Shown here piece after piece: positions 53,863 to 62,246 of a DNA stretch of 64,000 bases (position 1 is its first letter; the number at the start of each line of letters is the position of its first letter). The position numbers and the translations under genes are program-made. The notes under the pieces were generated by a model. The model did not search any database, was not told the origin of the DNA, and saw only the letters and a program-made list of their open reading frames with translations. Source of the stretch: Bradyrhizobium sp. SRL28. GTDB lineage: Bacteria; Pseudomonadota; Alphaproteobacteria; Rhizobiales; Xanthobacteraceae. The stretch covers positions 186,001 through 250,000 of the forward strand of contig NZ_JAHEAG010000008.1 of the NCBI RefSeq assembly GCF_018596315.1, given 5' to 3'.

Positions 53863-55028
53863 ATGAGAGGTTCCCTGCGCGAGAGGTCGCCCGGCCATTG
53901 GGCTATCATTCTCGACCAACGTGATCCTGCATCAGGAAAGCGGAACGGAAATGGCATTCCTTCAAGGGAACTAAACGCCAAGCGCAAATCGAGTGCGCCC
54001 GATTGATCTCCGAGATCAATGGCGGTCAGTACGTGGCATCAAAAATAACAGTTCTTCATTTTCTTGAACGGTGGCTCCGGCACATAAAGCCGAACGTTTC
54101 GCCACGCACGCACGCACGAACGCTACGAACAGATTGCGCTAAAAAATATAGCGCCACTAATCGGTGCTAAACCGCTCCTAGAGCTGAAGCCGGTCGAAAT
54201 CAGCGAAGCCTATTCGAAAGTCCTGAGTTGCGGGCGACGCGACGGCAAGGGCGGCCTCTCTCCTCGTACTGTTCACCACATGCACAGAGTGCTCTACGCC
54301 GCCCTCGATCAGGCCGAGAGATGGAAGACTGTGCCCCGAAATCCAGCCGCTCTTCTGGAAAAGAAAGATCGGCCCAAAGTAGAGCGCAAGACGGTCCCGA
54401 CAATCGATCCAGATGCGTCTGCTCACGTTTTGGAAGCCGCACGCGCGCGTAGGCTATTCATCCCCTTGGTCCTGGGAGTCCTCTGCGGTCTACGTCGTGG
54501 GGAGATAATCGCGCTTCGCTGGAACGCTATTGACTTAGACCGGGGCCAGCTGGCGATTATCGCCAGCACCGAGCAGACCGACTCAGGCACCGTTAGAGAA
54601 AAGGAGCCAAAAACGGCCGCGCCCGAACTATCGCGCTGCCGTCGTTGGTCGTCGACGAGCTCCGGTGTTGGCGGGTTGCACAAGCCGAGGAACTACTAAG
54701 GCTGGGCATCCGGCCAGGCGATAGTTGGCACGTCGTTACAAAGTCCGACGGCGCTCCGCTACAGCCACGAAGCCTGATGCACTCGGTGTCAGCCGTCCTA
54801 AAGTCCTGGGGCGTAACACTGCATGGTTTGCGTCACAGCCACGCAAGCCACCTGCTCGCTTCGAAGGTCCACCCCAAGGTCGTTCAAGAGCGATTCGGAC
54901 ACTCTTCCATCGCGATTACCATGGACATCTACTCACATCTGATGCCTAACATCGAGGAAGGCGCCGCCGCCGCTGTTGACGATGTGAGGCGCGCGGCCAT
55001 AAACAAGCGCTCCAAAGACGTTGGGTAG
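53863..55028 (+). pseudogene. int: Site-specific tyrosine integrase, frameshifted
   Basis: Starting at ATG 53863 the frame reads SPGHWAIILDQRDPASGKR, then must shift at about 53945, again at a four-base repeat (54104-54118) and again at an A-run (54609-54613) to give a full integrase of about 390 residues. Pieces include the arm-binding N-terminus, the SAM-like core-binding domain, and a catalytic domain with CGLRRGE (Arg), HGLRHSHAS (His-Arg) and DIYSHLMP (Tyr), all catalytic residues kept. It lies next to the right tRNA-Ser repeat, so it is the integrase of this island. Confidence 0.9.
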
Positions 55029-55044
55029 CAAATCGGTAGCAAAC
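55021..55044 (+). repeat. Paired GGTAGCAA motif at the integrase stop
   Basis: Two direct copies of GGTAGCAA, overlapping the stop codon of the integrase remnant. Counterpart of 35759-35782. A more diverged pair, TGGGTGCCA twice, lies at 55252-55275. Confidence 0.5.
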
Positions 55045-55095
55045 GGGCTTTTTTGACCTGAGCGTTTACAGATTAGCTAAACAATATCAATGGTT

Positions 55096-55136
55096 TGGAA
55101 GGGTGGCCGAGTGGTTTAAGGCACCGGTCTTGAAAT
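55096..55136 (+). repeat. Right att-like repeat: 5' half of tRNA-Ser(UGA)
   Basis: Same segment as 35603-35643 with an intact D-stem (GGCCGAG). It too stops after the anticodon loop CTTGAAA; the following bases do not complete a tRNA. Together the copies bracket 19.5 kb. Confidence 0.85.
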
Positions 55137-55370
55137 GTTGTTTCTGACATGCCGTGTAGTAGCGGCGAATGCCTCAACGTCCCATTTCATTGGCATTCCT
55201 GAGCCAGCAGCGCCCTCCCCGTCCCCGCTCATACTGGCCTGTATTAAGACGTTGGGTGCCAGACTGGGTGCCAACTCAACGTAGACACTCAAGCAGTCGT
55301 CCGGAAATGTAAGACCTTCTCGAGGGCTTCCTTCGCGTCATTCCGGTCGCGAACCATACGTAGCCAGAAC
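55137..55370. other. Decayed junction DNA between att repeat and ligase fragment
   Basis: No gene. The frame around 55240-55278 reads IKTLGARLGANST-stop, which could be the last codons of another integrase. Taken with the paired motif at 55252-55275 it suggests a second, older element adjoining the first. Confidence 0.4.
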
Positions 55371-55829
55371 GATTGGAGCCACCGCTTTCCGCTGGTCAGG
55401 GAGGCGGCGCTCCGCAATCGGCAGACCTCGTTCGTGATCGACGGCGAGGCCGTGCTGCTCGGCGTCGACGGCCGCTCCGATTTCGATGGGCTGCACAGCC
55501 GCCAACACGATGACGAGGTGCAGTTTTACGCGTTCGACATGCTAGTCGCCGACGGCGACGATATCCGCAAGCTGCCCTTGAGCATGCGCAAGGCGAGCCT
55601 AACCAGACTGCTCGCCCGCCGCGTCGACGGCATTTTTTTATCCGACTTCGAACACGGCGAGATCGGCCCGAACCTGTTTCGGCACGCTTGCTTGCTCGGG
55701 CTCGAGGGCCTGGTGTCGAAACGCAGCGACAGCCGCTACCGCAGCGGCACCTCCCGCGACTGGATTAAGGTCAAAAACCCTGAGCATCCTGCCATGCGGC
55801 GTGTGGCGGAGGCCAAACGGCGGCAGTGA
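55371..55829 (+). pseudogene. Fragment of an ATP-dependent DNA ligase (LigD-type ligase domain)
   Basis: About 152 codons from DWSHRFPLVREA on, with VIDGEAVLLG, YAFDMLVADGDD, the GLEGLVSKR motif and WIKVKN. This is the middle to end of the adenylation domain. The N-terminal part with the catalytic KxDG lysine is absent and no OB domain follows. A truncated gene, probably non-functional. Confidence 0.85.
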
Positions 55830-56058
55830 TTCAGCCCCCCACGGCTGAGCGCGCTTGCATCTGGTCCATTGTTGACACGCCCCACCGGCAGCAACCTTCA
55901 ATTCTCCCCCGAATTGAAGTAAACTCCCTATGCATCCAATCCTATTCTAGTCCGGCTGTTCAAGGCCACGGACAGGTTAAAAATCCACCCCTACCGGGGA
56001 GCTTTCACACGCCGATGAGGTGTTCTAGGCTGCCCACGGCAACCAAAGGTTACATTAT

Positions 56059-56382
56059 ATGAAAACTTTGCATGTCCGGGCCGAAGAGCGTCTAGCACGC
56101 GAACGCGCCGCGGAGGCTGCCGAGATGACACGACAGAATGCTGAAGCTTCGTTGGCGATCGAATTGCAGGAAAACATTGAAAAGTTCTGCGCCGAAGCTG
56201 GCATTCGCGGCATCGACGTAGTTAGCGATGGATCAAAGGTAAGGCTGCAAAATCCTAGCAGCCTCATGGTCATCACGGTCAGTGTCGCCGGAGGCAAAGA
56301 ATCATTCACCTTGGACAGCGGCCATAAGCCGTTCAACGAAAATGAAATTTTGGACGCAATTTTGGACTGGTTGAAGCCTTGA
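56059..56382 (+). CDS. Hypothetical protein
   Basis: 107 residues from ATG 56059. A charged helical first half (VRAEERLARERAAEAAEMTR) is followed by a small alpha/beta second half. No family recognised. The next gene begins 10-19 bases later, so they may be co-transcribed. Confidence 0.6.
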   Translation: MKTLHVRAEERLARERAAEAAEMTRQNAEASLAIELQENIEKFCAEAGIRGIDVVSDGSKVRLQNPSSLMVITVSVAGGKESFTLDSGHKPFNENEILDAILDWLKP

Positions 56383-56401
56383 ATTAGGAAACGTGGAAGA
56401 G

Positions 56402-56893
56402 ATGGCAGGGGAAACAGACTTCTTTGCGCGCGCTGTCTCGGGCCTAGCGTTGGCCATTTCGGCGGCAACTTTCATTTGGTCTCGATTGGACAAGCGTTGG
56501 GAAAGACAGGCAGCAGCGAAAGCCGTCTTGCCGACCGTGCGCATGCGCTTCAACTCTAATGTCGATGAGGATGGATACCATCTGCTAAAGGTCGGTTTCC
56601 GAAATATGGGCCGGGCAATAACCTTCAACGGGTGCAGAGTGCTGAAGCCCCGTGGCGCCGTTATTGCAAACTGGAACGGTAAGGAAAGGGGAAAGGAGGG
56701 CAGCACAATTCGCTTGGACTGGACATTCGACGCGTCGCCGAATCCGGTGCACGGATCGGATGCTTTCACGGCTGTTTTGCACATTAAGACCAACGGCAAT
56801 CCTGGCAGTCGAATTGAACTTGAGTTGTCGGGCTTTTTTCGTGACGGCTCAATGGGCCCCGTGGAATTGCGGGTTGCCGCACCGGTCGATTAA
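56402..56893 (+). CDS. Hypothetical membrane-anchored protein
   Basis: 163 residues from ATG 56402 (GTG 56393 also possible). One N-terminal TM helix (AVSGLALAISAATFIW), a basic stop-transfer, then a beta-rich domain of about 110 residues. Similar in plan to the protein at 61509-62246, though no clear sequence match. Function unknown. Confidence 0.6.
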   Translation: MAGETDFFARAVSGLALAISAATFIWSRLDKRWERQAAAKAVLPTVRMRFNSNVDEDGYHLLKVGFRNMGRAITFNGCRVLKPRGAVIANWNGKERGKEGSTIRLDWTFDASPNPVHGSDAFTAVLHIKTNGNPGSRIELELSGFFRDGSMGPVELRVAAPVD

Positions 56894-57059
56894 TTGGACG
56901 GCTGGCCCTAGAGCATCTCGCCCCCAGGGGGTCACCGAGTCTTTTCAGAACGATTAGTCCCGGAAAAACTACCGAGCTCGACGCCGCGGCGCTGGCCAAC
57001 TGAATAACCCCCAGCGGCAGGGATTGCCAGTCGCTATCGAGACACCGAGGGAAACGCCA

Positions 57060-57485
57060 ATGACGAAACCACCTGAAGCAATCGTGTCAAGCCGCGGCCT
57101 GCGCGCACTGTTTGGTAATGAACGCCCCGGCGATCCGAGCGGCAGCCAGACGGAGGAGCAAATCGCGACCTATTACCGGAACGCGAAGGCCGGCGACGTG
57201 GCTGTCATTCGGGAGACGTATGCCAGGCGTCTTTGGTTCATCGTCACGGCGATTGAAGACGTGAATCCTAAGCGTGGTCGGATCTATTTGAAGGATGCGC
57301 CTGGTTCAGGCTATGGCGGAACGGCCTTCTACGCGAAGAGCGGCAAGAACTGCTACGCCCCGAAGGGCCAGGCATCGCTGGTCGCTCCCACGGCAGAGGT
57401 GCTGGCGCACGCCGAACAGTTCCCGCATGACAAGCTGGGCCAAAGCTTCGATATCGACATCACCACGATTATGAAGCGGCCTTAA
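57060..57485 (+). CDS. Hypothetical protein
   Basis: 141 residues from ATG 57060 behind GAGGGAAACGCC. Soluble alpha/beta composition, with YARRLWFIVTAIEDVNPKRG and a Gly/Tyr-rich middle (GSGYGGTAFYAKSG). No motif that would name an activity. Confidence 0.65.
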   Translation: MTKPPEAIVSSRGLRALFGNERPGDPSGSQTEEQIATYYRNAKAGDVAVIRETYARRLWFIVTAIEDVNPKRGRIYLKDAPGSGYGGTAFYAKSGKNCYAPKGQASLVAPTAEVLAHAEQFPHDKLGQSFDIDITTIMKRP

Positions 57486-57522
57486 CCGCCGTGCTGAATT
57501 TCTCCCAAAGCAAGGAAGTTTG

Positions 57523-58230
57523 ATGGCAAATGCAGAAGGCTGGGCAATAGAACTTCAGGGCGACAAGATCGACATCGATGATGCTCGTGCGAGCCTCCAA
57601 CCGCCGTTTGATCCTTGGATGGAAGATTATTCAGTAGGCGCCGGTTCTACTGTTCCGCTGTTGCGAACCACGGCGTGGGCAACGTTTACCGAGGCCTCCG
57701 ACGTTACGCGAGATGCCCAACGGATTGTTGAGCGCCTCAACGGCGGCGCACTTCTGATTCACAGTGACGCAAAACCACTTTGCGTTGGTGGAGTTTTGAA
57801 ATTCGATGCCGCAGGCAATCGAATGCCTATCATTTTTACCGCCGCCGGCCAGATCACTTTGACCGGCGGAAGGGCAAGAGGTCGCGTTTCAGCGGCCGCA
57901 TCGGGAACGCCAACAGAATCCTCAATGCAACGCTGGTTGAGAGAAGCCGATGCCGACGATGACCGCGCTGCCCTGTTTTCCCACCTTGCGCGGGCTGAGA
58001 ACTGGTACGATCTTTACAAGTCAGCAGAACTCGTCCGGAAATTGGCCGGCGGCAATAGCGCCCTCCGGACTGCCCTGGGATCGGATTGGACTTACTGGGA
58101 GCGGATGTGGCGCACGGCAAATTGCTATCGGCACGCGCCGAATCCGGTCGACTACCCCTTGCCGACACCACCCGCCAAATTGGAAGAATCTCGCGAATTT
58201 TTGTTTAAGGTGGCTCCTCGCTTTCTTTAA
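57523..58230 (+). CDS. Hypothetical protein
   Basis: 235 residues from ATG 57523 behind AAGGAAG. The N-terminal half is beta-rich and the C-terminal half helical (ALFSHLARAENWYDLYKSAE), a segment seen in proteins that count or position residues around a Trp/Tyr core. No family recognised with confidence. No partner gene is evident. Confidence 0.65.
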   Translation: MANAEGWAIELQGDKIDIDDARASLQPPFDPWMEDYSVGAGSTVPLLRTTAWATFTEASDVTRDAQRIVERLNGGALLIHSDAKPLCVGGVLKFDAAGNRMPIIFTAAGQITLTGGRARGRVSAAASGTPTESSMQRWLREADADDDRAALFSHLARAENWYDLYKSAELVRKLAGGNSALRTALGSDWTYWERMWRTANCYRHAPNPVDYPLPTPPAKLEESREFLFKVAPRFL

Positions 58231-58350
58231 ATTGTCCGTCGAAGCTCATCTCGGCTTGATCGTAACACGGGCTCCCGGAAAAACTCCCGGATTGATCAGG
58301 TCGGCACGTTCAAGCTATTGCGACCGCAGCGGAAATCGCCCCGCAGCTAA

Positions 58351-58397
58351 AATCTTTACTCCGTGGGTTGCAGGTTCGAATCCTGCTGGGACCGCCA
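58351..58397 (+). repeat. 3' half of a tRNA (att remnant), identity unclear
   Basis: T-arm GCAGG-TTCGAAT-CCTGC, acceptor strand TGGGACC, discriminator G and encoded CCA. The matching 5' acceptor strand (GGTCCCA) is not found within 100 bases upstream, so the gene is incomplete. It is what remains after integration at a tRNA 3' end. Confidence 0.75.
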
Positions 58398-58511
58398 ATG
58401 CGCCAGCGCGCGAGAAACGAAAAACCCCAGCGCTGAGGCCGGGTTTGTAGTTCGGATTTTAGCCCGCCAACCACATGGCGCCCTTTCACGGTTTGGCATG
58501 ATGATCGCAAT

Positions 58512-58544
58512 AAAAAAGGCCGCTGCCGGCGTACCGACAACGGC
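58512..58544 (-). terminator. Rho-independent terminator on the minus strand
   Basis: A 12-bp stem including G-U pairs (GGCCGTTGTCGG / CCGGCAGCGGCC on the minus strand) followed by six T. There is no recognised minus-strand gene ending here, so the transcript it stops is unknown. Confidence 0.65.
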
Positions 58545-58642
58545 CCCCAAGTCTAAGGGAGGAAACGCCCAAGGAGGCGAGCAACCAACCTAACACAACC
58601 TACCCTAGACAGTGATCACTGTTCCGGGAGGCCCGCCACGCG

Positions 58643-58694
58643 CGAATGACTTTTAATCATGGGGTCGAGGGTTCGAGTCCCTCCGCGCTCACCA
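58643..58694 (+). repeat. 3' half of tRNA-Lys(UUU) (att remnant)
   Basis: Anticodon loop CTTTTAA with short stem ATGA/TCAT, T-arm GAGGG-TTCGAGT-CCCTC, acceptor strand CGCGCTC and encoded CCA. No D-arm or 5' acceptor precedes it. Another integration scar, 300 bases from the first. Confidence 0.8.
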
Positions 58695-58902
58695 AAACCA
58701 CAATAATTTCAATACGTTACAGGTACAGCGGCGCCCTTTGGAGGGGTCGAAAAATCCTGTCCGCACCATGTCCGCAAAAACTCCTGCGGCTGTAGGATCT
58801 TGAATCGTGGTTGAGAGCCGCGGAAGCACTCTAAGGAGCTCGCTTCTTGGAATTCTTGCGGATGCTATCCTGCGAACTCAATTCCAGGAGCGATCGATTG
58901 CC

Positions 58903-58998
58903 ATGCCCGATATTGCCTGCATCGTTGTCGCAGTCTGCATCGCACTCTACTTCGCAATCCGCCTGACGCTGCGATACTACTTTCCGCCCGATACCTGA
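58903..58998 (+). CDS. Candidate 31-residue membrane peptide
   Basis: From ATG 58903 behind CCAGGAGCG; one hydrophobic helix (CIVVAVCIALYFAIRLTL) and a short polar end. Resembles KdpF-size peptides in form only; there are no kdp genes nearby. Confidence 0.45.
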   Translation: MPDIACIVVAVCIALYFAIRLTLRYYFPPDT

Positions 58999-59113
58999 CG
59001 ACGCCGGGAAGTGCCCGCCGGGCTCTAAACGCGAAGCGATGCCCGCCGCCTGCCACCTGTAGGAACGAACGCTGACCGATCTAATTGAGTCCGCGCTCAG
59101 TTAGGCGCGTACC

Positions 59114-59307
59114 ATGAGCAACACGGATCAAGAGACTGTATTGCGAGCTCTGGAAGATGCCAGGCGCATCCTCGGAGAATACAACGCGCCACGCCCGCTA
59201 GACGCTACGCATACAGTGCACCGGCCTATCGCGTCATCGATAGAGATGAGGTCGTCAACGCTCTCGATCGAATGAAAAGGCGCCGGACCCTTCGCCTTGT
59301 GGAATAG
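59114..59307 (+). pseudogene. Small conserved-type hypothetical gene with a one-base deletion
   Basis: ATG 59114 opens a frame reading TVLRALEDARRILGEY; after DATHTVHR the sense continues in another frame as VIDRDEVVNALDRMKRRRTL to the TAG at 59305. A single missing base near 59232 explains it; repaired, the product would have 64 residues. From memory this matches a small protein present in several copies in Bradyrhizobium. Confidence 0.65.
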
Positions 59308-59616
59308 AAGTCCTTACGTCCGGCTGGGCGTCACAGGAACGGCCCCGGCCCGGGGCTGGCGAGCGCCGGGACCGCTCCCTCTCCTTGCGCCCCGTCTCGG
59401 ACGCGCAGAATTATCGGATTGAGAAAAAGTGGTCATGATTGACCTAGATCAAAGATTCGCCAATGTGGGGACCGGCGGATCAAACTCTGCTCCGATTGGG
59501 TTCCAGCCTCATTTCGAAACTCTGGCCTGGCGCACTGGCTTGATTCTACCGTCGCTGCGTCCGCTGCGCCGCGCTGATCTGGATAGTAGCGGCCCGCTAA
59601 CTGAGACGGCCTTACT
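59308..59616. other. Gap with an FNR/FixK-like box
   Basis: No convincing gene in about 310 bases. It contains the palindrome-like site at 59439-59452 described separately. Confidence 0.4.
59439..59452. promoter_or_regulatory. FNR/FixK-type binding site candidate
   Basis: TTGACCTAGATCAA fits the FixK2/FNR consensus TTGAT/C-N4-ATCAA. There is no obvious plus-strand gene within the usual distance, and the minus-strand gene downstream points toward it, so its target is unclear. Confidence 0.4.
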
Positions 59617-59802
59617 TCATTGAGTCCCCGTTGGCTTCCAGTGCAGCATGGCCTGCTCAACCTGGTCCGCAAGGGTCGTCAGGTGCAAAGCCAGTCGGTC
59701 AAACAACTCCCGCTTTGCCGGGTCGGTGGCAAGGTCGCTGATCAGCCGACATTCGGCCGCGTCCGTTCTGAGCTTTTCTAGACGAGTTTGATAGTCCTTC
59801 AT
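59617..59802 (-). CDS. Small helical hypothetical protein
   Basis: 61 residues; ATG 59802 behind GGGAGGGCACGGCC. Wholly helical (YQTRLEKLRTDAAECRLISD ... LALHLTTLADQVEQAM). I associate such proteins with Bradyrhizobium, where they are numerous and unnamed. No partner visible. Confidence 0.7.
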   Translation of the reverse strand: MKDYQTRLEKLRTDAAECRLISDLATDPAKRELFDRLALHLTTLADQVEQAMLHWKPTGTQ

Positions 59803-60077
59803 GGCCGTGCCCTCCCGGCTAAGCTGGCCATTGTAGACGCGTGTTCCGAAAACGGAACGCTACTTTCTGATCGGCAAACGAAAAGTATTGGGATCACCCG
59901 CGGGCGGACCCAAAGTCTGAGGCGGCCTCGCTTCGTTCTCAGCGGACTAAATACCTTGAGCTACATGCTAGATCAGCCGGATAAGAACAAATCGAGAATA
60001 GGAACGGGGCCGGTCGTTAGGCGCGTTGATGCCGGCGCCAGTCACGGTCGCCCCCTTGGCTTGGCGCATTGGAATGG

Positions 60078-60116
60078 ACGGCCCCAGTTATTGAGAGGGC
60101 TGGGGCCGTTTCCTTT
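60078..60116 (+). terminator. Rho-independent terminator
   Basis: Ten-base stem ACGGCCCCAG / CTGGGGCCGT with a 12-base loop, then TTCCTTTT. Lies 30 bases beyond the cspA stop and may serve both strands. The rest of 59803-60077 holds nothing recognisable. Confidence 0.7.
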
Positions 60117-60146
60117 TCAGAAGTCGGCGAGCCGACAGAATTAATT

Positions 60147-60350
60147 TTATCCGACTCTCAGATTTTCGGCGGACGTCTTGCCACGGTTGCTCATTTCTTC
60201 GTAGCTCACCTTGGCGCCCTCATTGAGGCTGCTCAGTCCCGCTTTTTCGACGGCCGAGATGTGCACGAAGACATCCTTGCCGCCATTGTCGGGCTGAATA
60301 AATCCATATCCCTTCGTCGGGTTAAACCATTTCACAGTACCTGTCGCCAC
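60147..60350 (-). CDS. cspA: Cold-shock protein CspA family
   Basis: 67 residues with the OB-fold RNA-binding motifs KGYGFI and DVFVHI. GTG 60350 is taken as start: it gives the family's usual MATGTVKWF beginning and lies seven bases behind GGGAG; a TTG two codons upstream is too close to that site. Binds single-stranded RNA or DNA as an anti-structure chaperone. Confidence 0.93.
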   Translation of the reverse strand: MATGTVKWFNPTKGYGFIQPDNGGKDVFVHISAVEKAGLSSLNEGAKVSYEEMSNRGKTSAENLRVG

Positions 60351-60410
60351 TGACAATCTCCCTTTGAGCCAATGGTGATAGCCTAAGTCGATAGCGCAGT
60401 GTCCCGCAAG

Positions 60411-60438
60411 AAAAAACCCGCCGATTTGTAACGGCGGG
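60411..60438 (-). terminator. Rho-independent terminator on the minus strand upstream of cspA
   Basis: On the minus strand CCCGCCG-loop-CGGCGGG followed by six T. It would stop a transcript coming from about 60450-60750 before it enters cspA. A short minus-strand frame (60480 leftward end, GTYRAATIVRIGGNECA) is the only candidate. Confidence 0.6.
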
Positions 60439-60641
60439 CCAGGGTACTTGTCAGCGTCGCCAGCCAAACCGCCAGCGCATCAGGCGCATTCGTTGCCCCC
60501 GATCCTGACGATAGTCGCCGCGCGGTATGTGCCAGTCAGCGGATTACCAGGAATGCCGACATGCAATTCAGTCCGTGGTGTCACATAGCGACTCGACGGA
60601 TGATGCAGTGCGGCAGGGGCCGACTGGAAGTTGCGACCGTG

Positions 60642-60743
60642 ACTAACTGGGAATGGGCGAAGCTGATTGCGACGTCGGTGGGAATTTCTATCGTCACCAC
60701 ATTCATAGCATTCGCGCTCTGGTGGTGGATCGTGCTCAGATAA
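60642..60743 (+). CDS. Candidate 33-residue membrane peptide
   Basis: GTG 60642 behind TGGAAG. One hydrophobic helix rich in Trp at its end (ISIVTTFIAFALWWWIVLR). Ends 14 bases before the next gene, so it may be the first gene of that operon. Confidence 0.45.
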   Translation, partial: TNWEWAKLIATSVGISIVTTFIAFALWWWIVLR

Positions 60744-60757
60744 GGTCACTTCGCCGA

Positions 60758-61054
60758 ATGACTGACAAGGGCTGGCAGCGCGCGTTCGAGGATCCGATAC
60801 GGCTCCCTAACGGCAAGACGCTCGTCACCTTGCGAGACGCCGCCGATTACATCGCCAGCCTGCCGAAAAAGGAATCCGCCCTATCCGAGTGGCAGGTTGC
60901 GATCGAGGCACTGATGGTGGTTGCGCGAAGTGGTCCGACGATGCTGGCGCGCATCGCGGTCATGAAGGCGTTGAACCGTGGTGTCGAGCGGGTGTTCAAT
61001 CCCGATCGCAAAGATACCCATTGGGGCAAACGGAGACTCAAGAGGGACCAATGA
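60758..61054 (+). CDS. Small conserved-type hypothetical protein
   Basis: 98 residues from ATG 60758. Contains KTLVTLRDAADYIASLPKKE and a basic end HWGKRRLKRD. From memory this is a common rhizobial small protein. Its stop overlaps the next start (ATGA at 61051), so translation is coupled. Confidence 0.75.
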   Translation: MTDKGWQRAFEDPIRLPNGKTLVTLRDAADYIASLPKKESALSEWQVAIEALMVVARSGPTMLARIAVMKALNRGVERVFNPDRKDTHWGKRRLKRDQ

Positions 61055-61197
61055 CCGTGCTCATCTACGTGGATACGAGCAAGCAGGTCGGAGAACCCGA
61101 TCACCTCAAGGTCTTCGCGAATGCCGACGCCGCGGAAACCTGGTTCGCGGAAAACGATCCCGAAGGTGTGGCGTTCGCCTATGAGGTTCTGGAATGA
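61051..61197 (+). CDS. Small conserved-type hypothetical protein
   Basis: 48 residues from ATG 61051, with TVLIYVDTSKQVGEPDHLKV and a C-terminal NDPEGVAFAYEVLE. Usually follows the preceding gene in rhizobial genomes, from memory. Coupled by a four-base overlap upstream and close to the next gene. Function unknown. Confidence 0.75.
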   Translation: MTVLIYVDTSKQVGEPDHLKVFANADAAETWFAENDPEGVAFAYEVLE

Positions 61198-61229
61198 AAG
61201 AGCCGGCAACTGAGGCGTTGGAGGCCATC

Positions 61230-61472
61230 ATGGCTTTAGAAATTAAATCGGAATATTTAGGCCACGGCTCTGATGGTAGCAAACTCTATATAGACGGTAA
61301 GGTGGTGGACTCTAGTAGGTTTCTCCGAAAAGGCGTTGCTAATTGTCGAGGAGGAATCGTTGATGCGGACGGGAAAACTCACATCGTTGAGGTCCGATAT
61401 ACTGGTTTTTGGGACGGGGTTGTGATTCTGAACGTCAACGATAAAGAGTTGGCGCGGGCGAAACTAACTTGA
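61230..61472 (+). CDS. Hypothetical protein
   Basis: 80 residues from ATG 61230, which has a strong GGAGG five bases upstream; ATG 61194, overlapping the previous stop, would add 12 residues. A single small beta-rich domain (YLGHGSDGSKLYIDGKVVD). No family recognised. Lower GC than its neighbours. Confidence 0.6.
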   Translation: MALEIKSEYLGHGSDGSKLYIDGKVVDSSRFLRKGVANCRGGIVDADGKTHIVEVRYTGFWDGVVILNVNDKELARAKLT

Positions 61473-61508
61473 AGGCTTCATCGCGGCGGGCTTTCGCCTG
61501 GTTGAGGT

Positions 61509-62246
61509 TCAAGGTCGCCCGGCATCTTGACTGTCGCGGCGTTTCACAAGAGGGAACGTTGCCTCATCGGGAAAGTATCCGGAAACGTCATAACCACCTT
61601 TCGTCCAGAATCTGTTACGCTTAATCAGAACTTGCTCCTTTCGGACTCGAGGTAGAATTCTGGTGCCAAGCAGAAGTTCATACGCACCCATGAAAATCGT
61701 TCTGGACTGAACCGACGTATCGGTCGCGACGAACTTAAACGTCACGCACTCCGCAACAGATACGTCCGACCTCTCTGAGTTCGCCTCGGTCACGAAGAAC
61801 GTTGCTTCCTCGACGGAAGATCGACCATCGTGGAATTTCGACGAGGTCACCACGATTTCTTGCGGTTTGACTACGGTTGCTTCGACATCAAGACCGAGAT
61901 GCGAGAAGTGCCCTCTCGAACAATCGGGCTTCAGAGTCTGCCTCGTTGGTTGCACATAACTGACCTCAACCTCCAGCACAGCGACAGGCCTGGTGCCTGA
62001 GTTGATGAACGTCAAGCTCCTTGGCGGATTGACCGTTAGAGATCGACCATCCAGTCGAATAGGACCGCCTGGTGAAACTGCCACGCTAAGTTCGTCGCTG
62101 TAATAGAACAGATTAAAGAACGCCGTGGTTGACGAGATGACCAGCGCTAGCCACGCTGTCGGCGACCCAATCCAAGACAGCCGCTTGGCTTTTTCCTTTT
62201 CCGGCCCGCGCAGGCGCTTTCTGAATGCCTCTAACTTGTCGTTCAT
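61509..62246 (-). CDS. Hypothetical membrane-anchored protein
   Basis: 245 residues from ATG 62246 behind GGGAG. Charged N-terminus, one TM helix (TAWLALVISSTTAFFNLFYY), then a beta-sandwich-like domain (LTFINSGTRPVAVLEVEVSY) and a C-terminal basic segment. Lower GC than the core genome. Function unknown. Confidence 0.65.
   Translation of the reverse strand: MNDKLEAFRKRLRGPEKEKAKRLSWIGSPTAWLALVISSTTAFFNLFYYSDELSVAVSPGGPIRLDGRSLTVNPPRSLTFINSGTRPVAVLEVEVSYVQPTRQTLKPDCSRGHFSHLGLDVEATVVKPQEIVVTSSKFHDGRSSVEEATFFVTEANSERSDVSVAECVTFKFVATDTSVQSRTIFMGAYELLLGTRILPRVRKEQVLIKRNRFWTKGGYDVSGYFPDEATFPLVKRRDSQDAGRP

Noticed and set aside
58356..58550. Minus-strand frame ending QQDSNLQPTE
   Set aside because: This string is the well-known translation of the antisense of a tRNA T-arm; the frame runs through the tRNA remnant.
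59429..59623. 64-codon frame overlapping the FixK-like box
   Set aside because: The box lies inside it, there is no ribosome-binding site, and the sequence is not protein-like.
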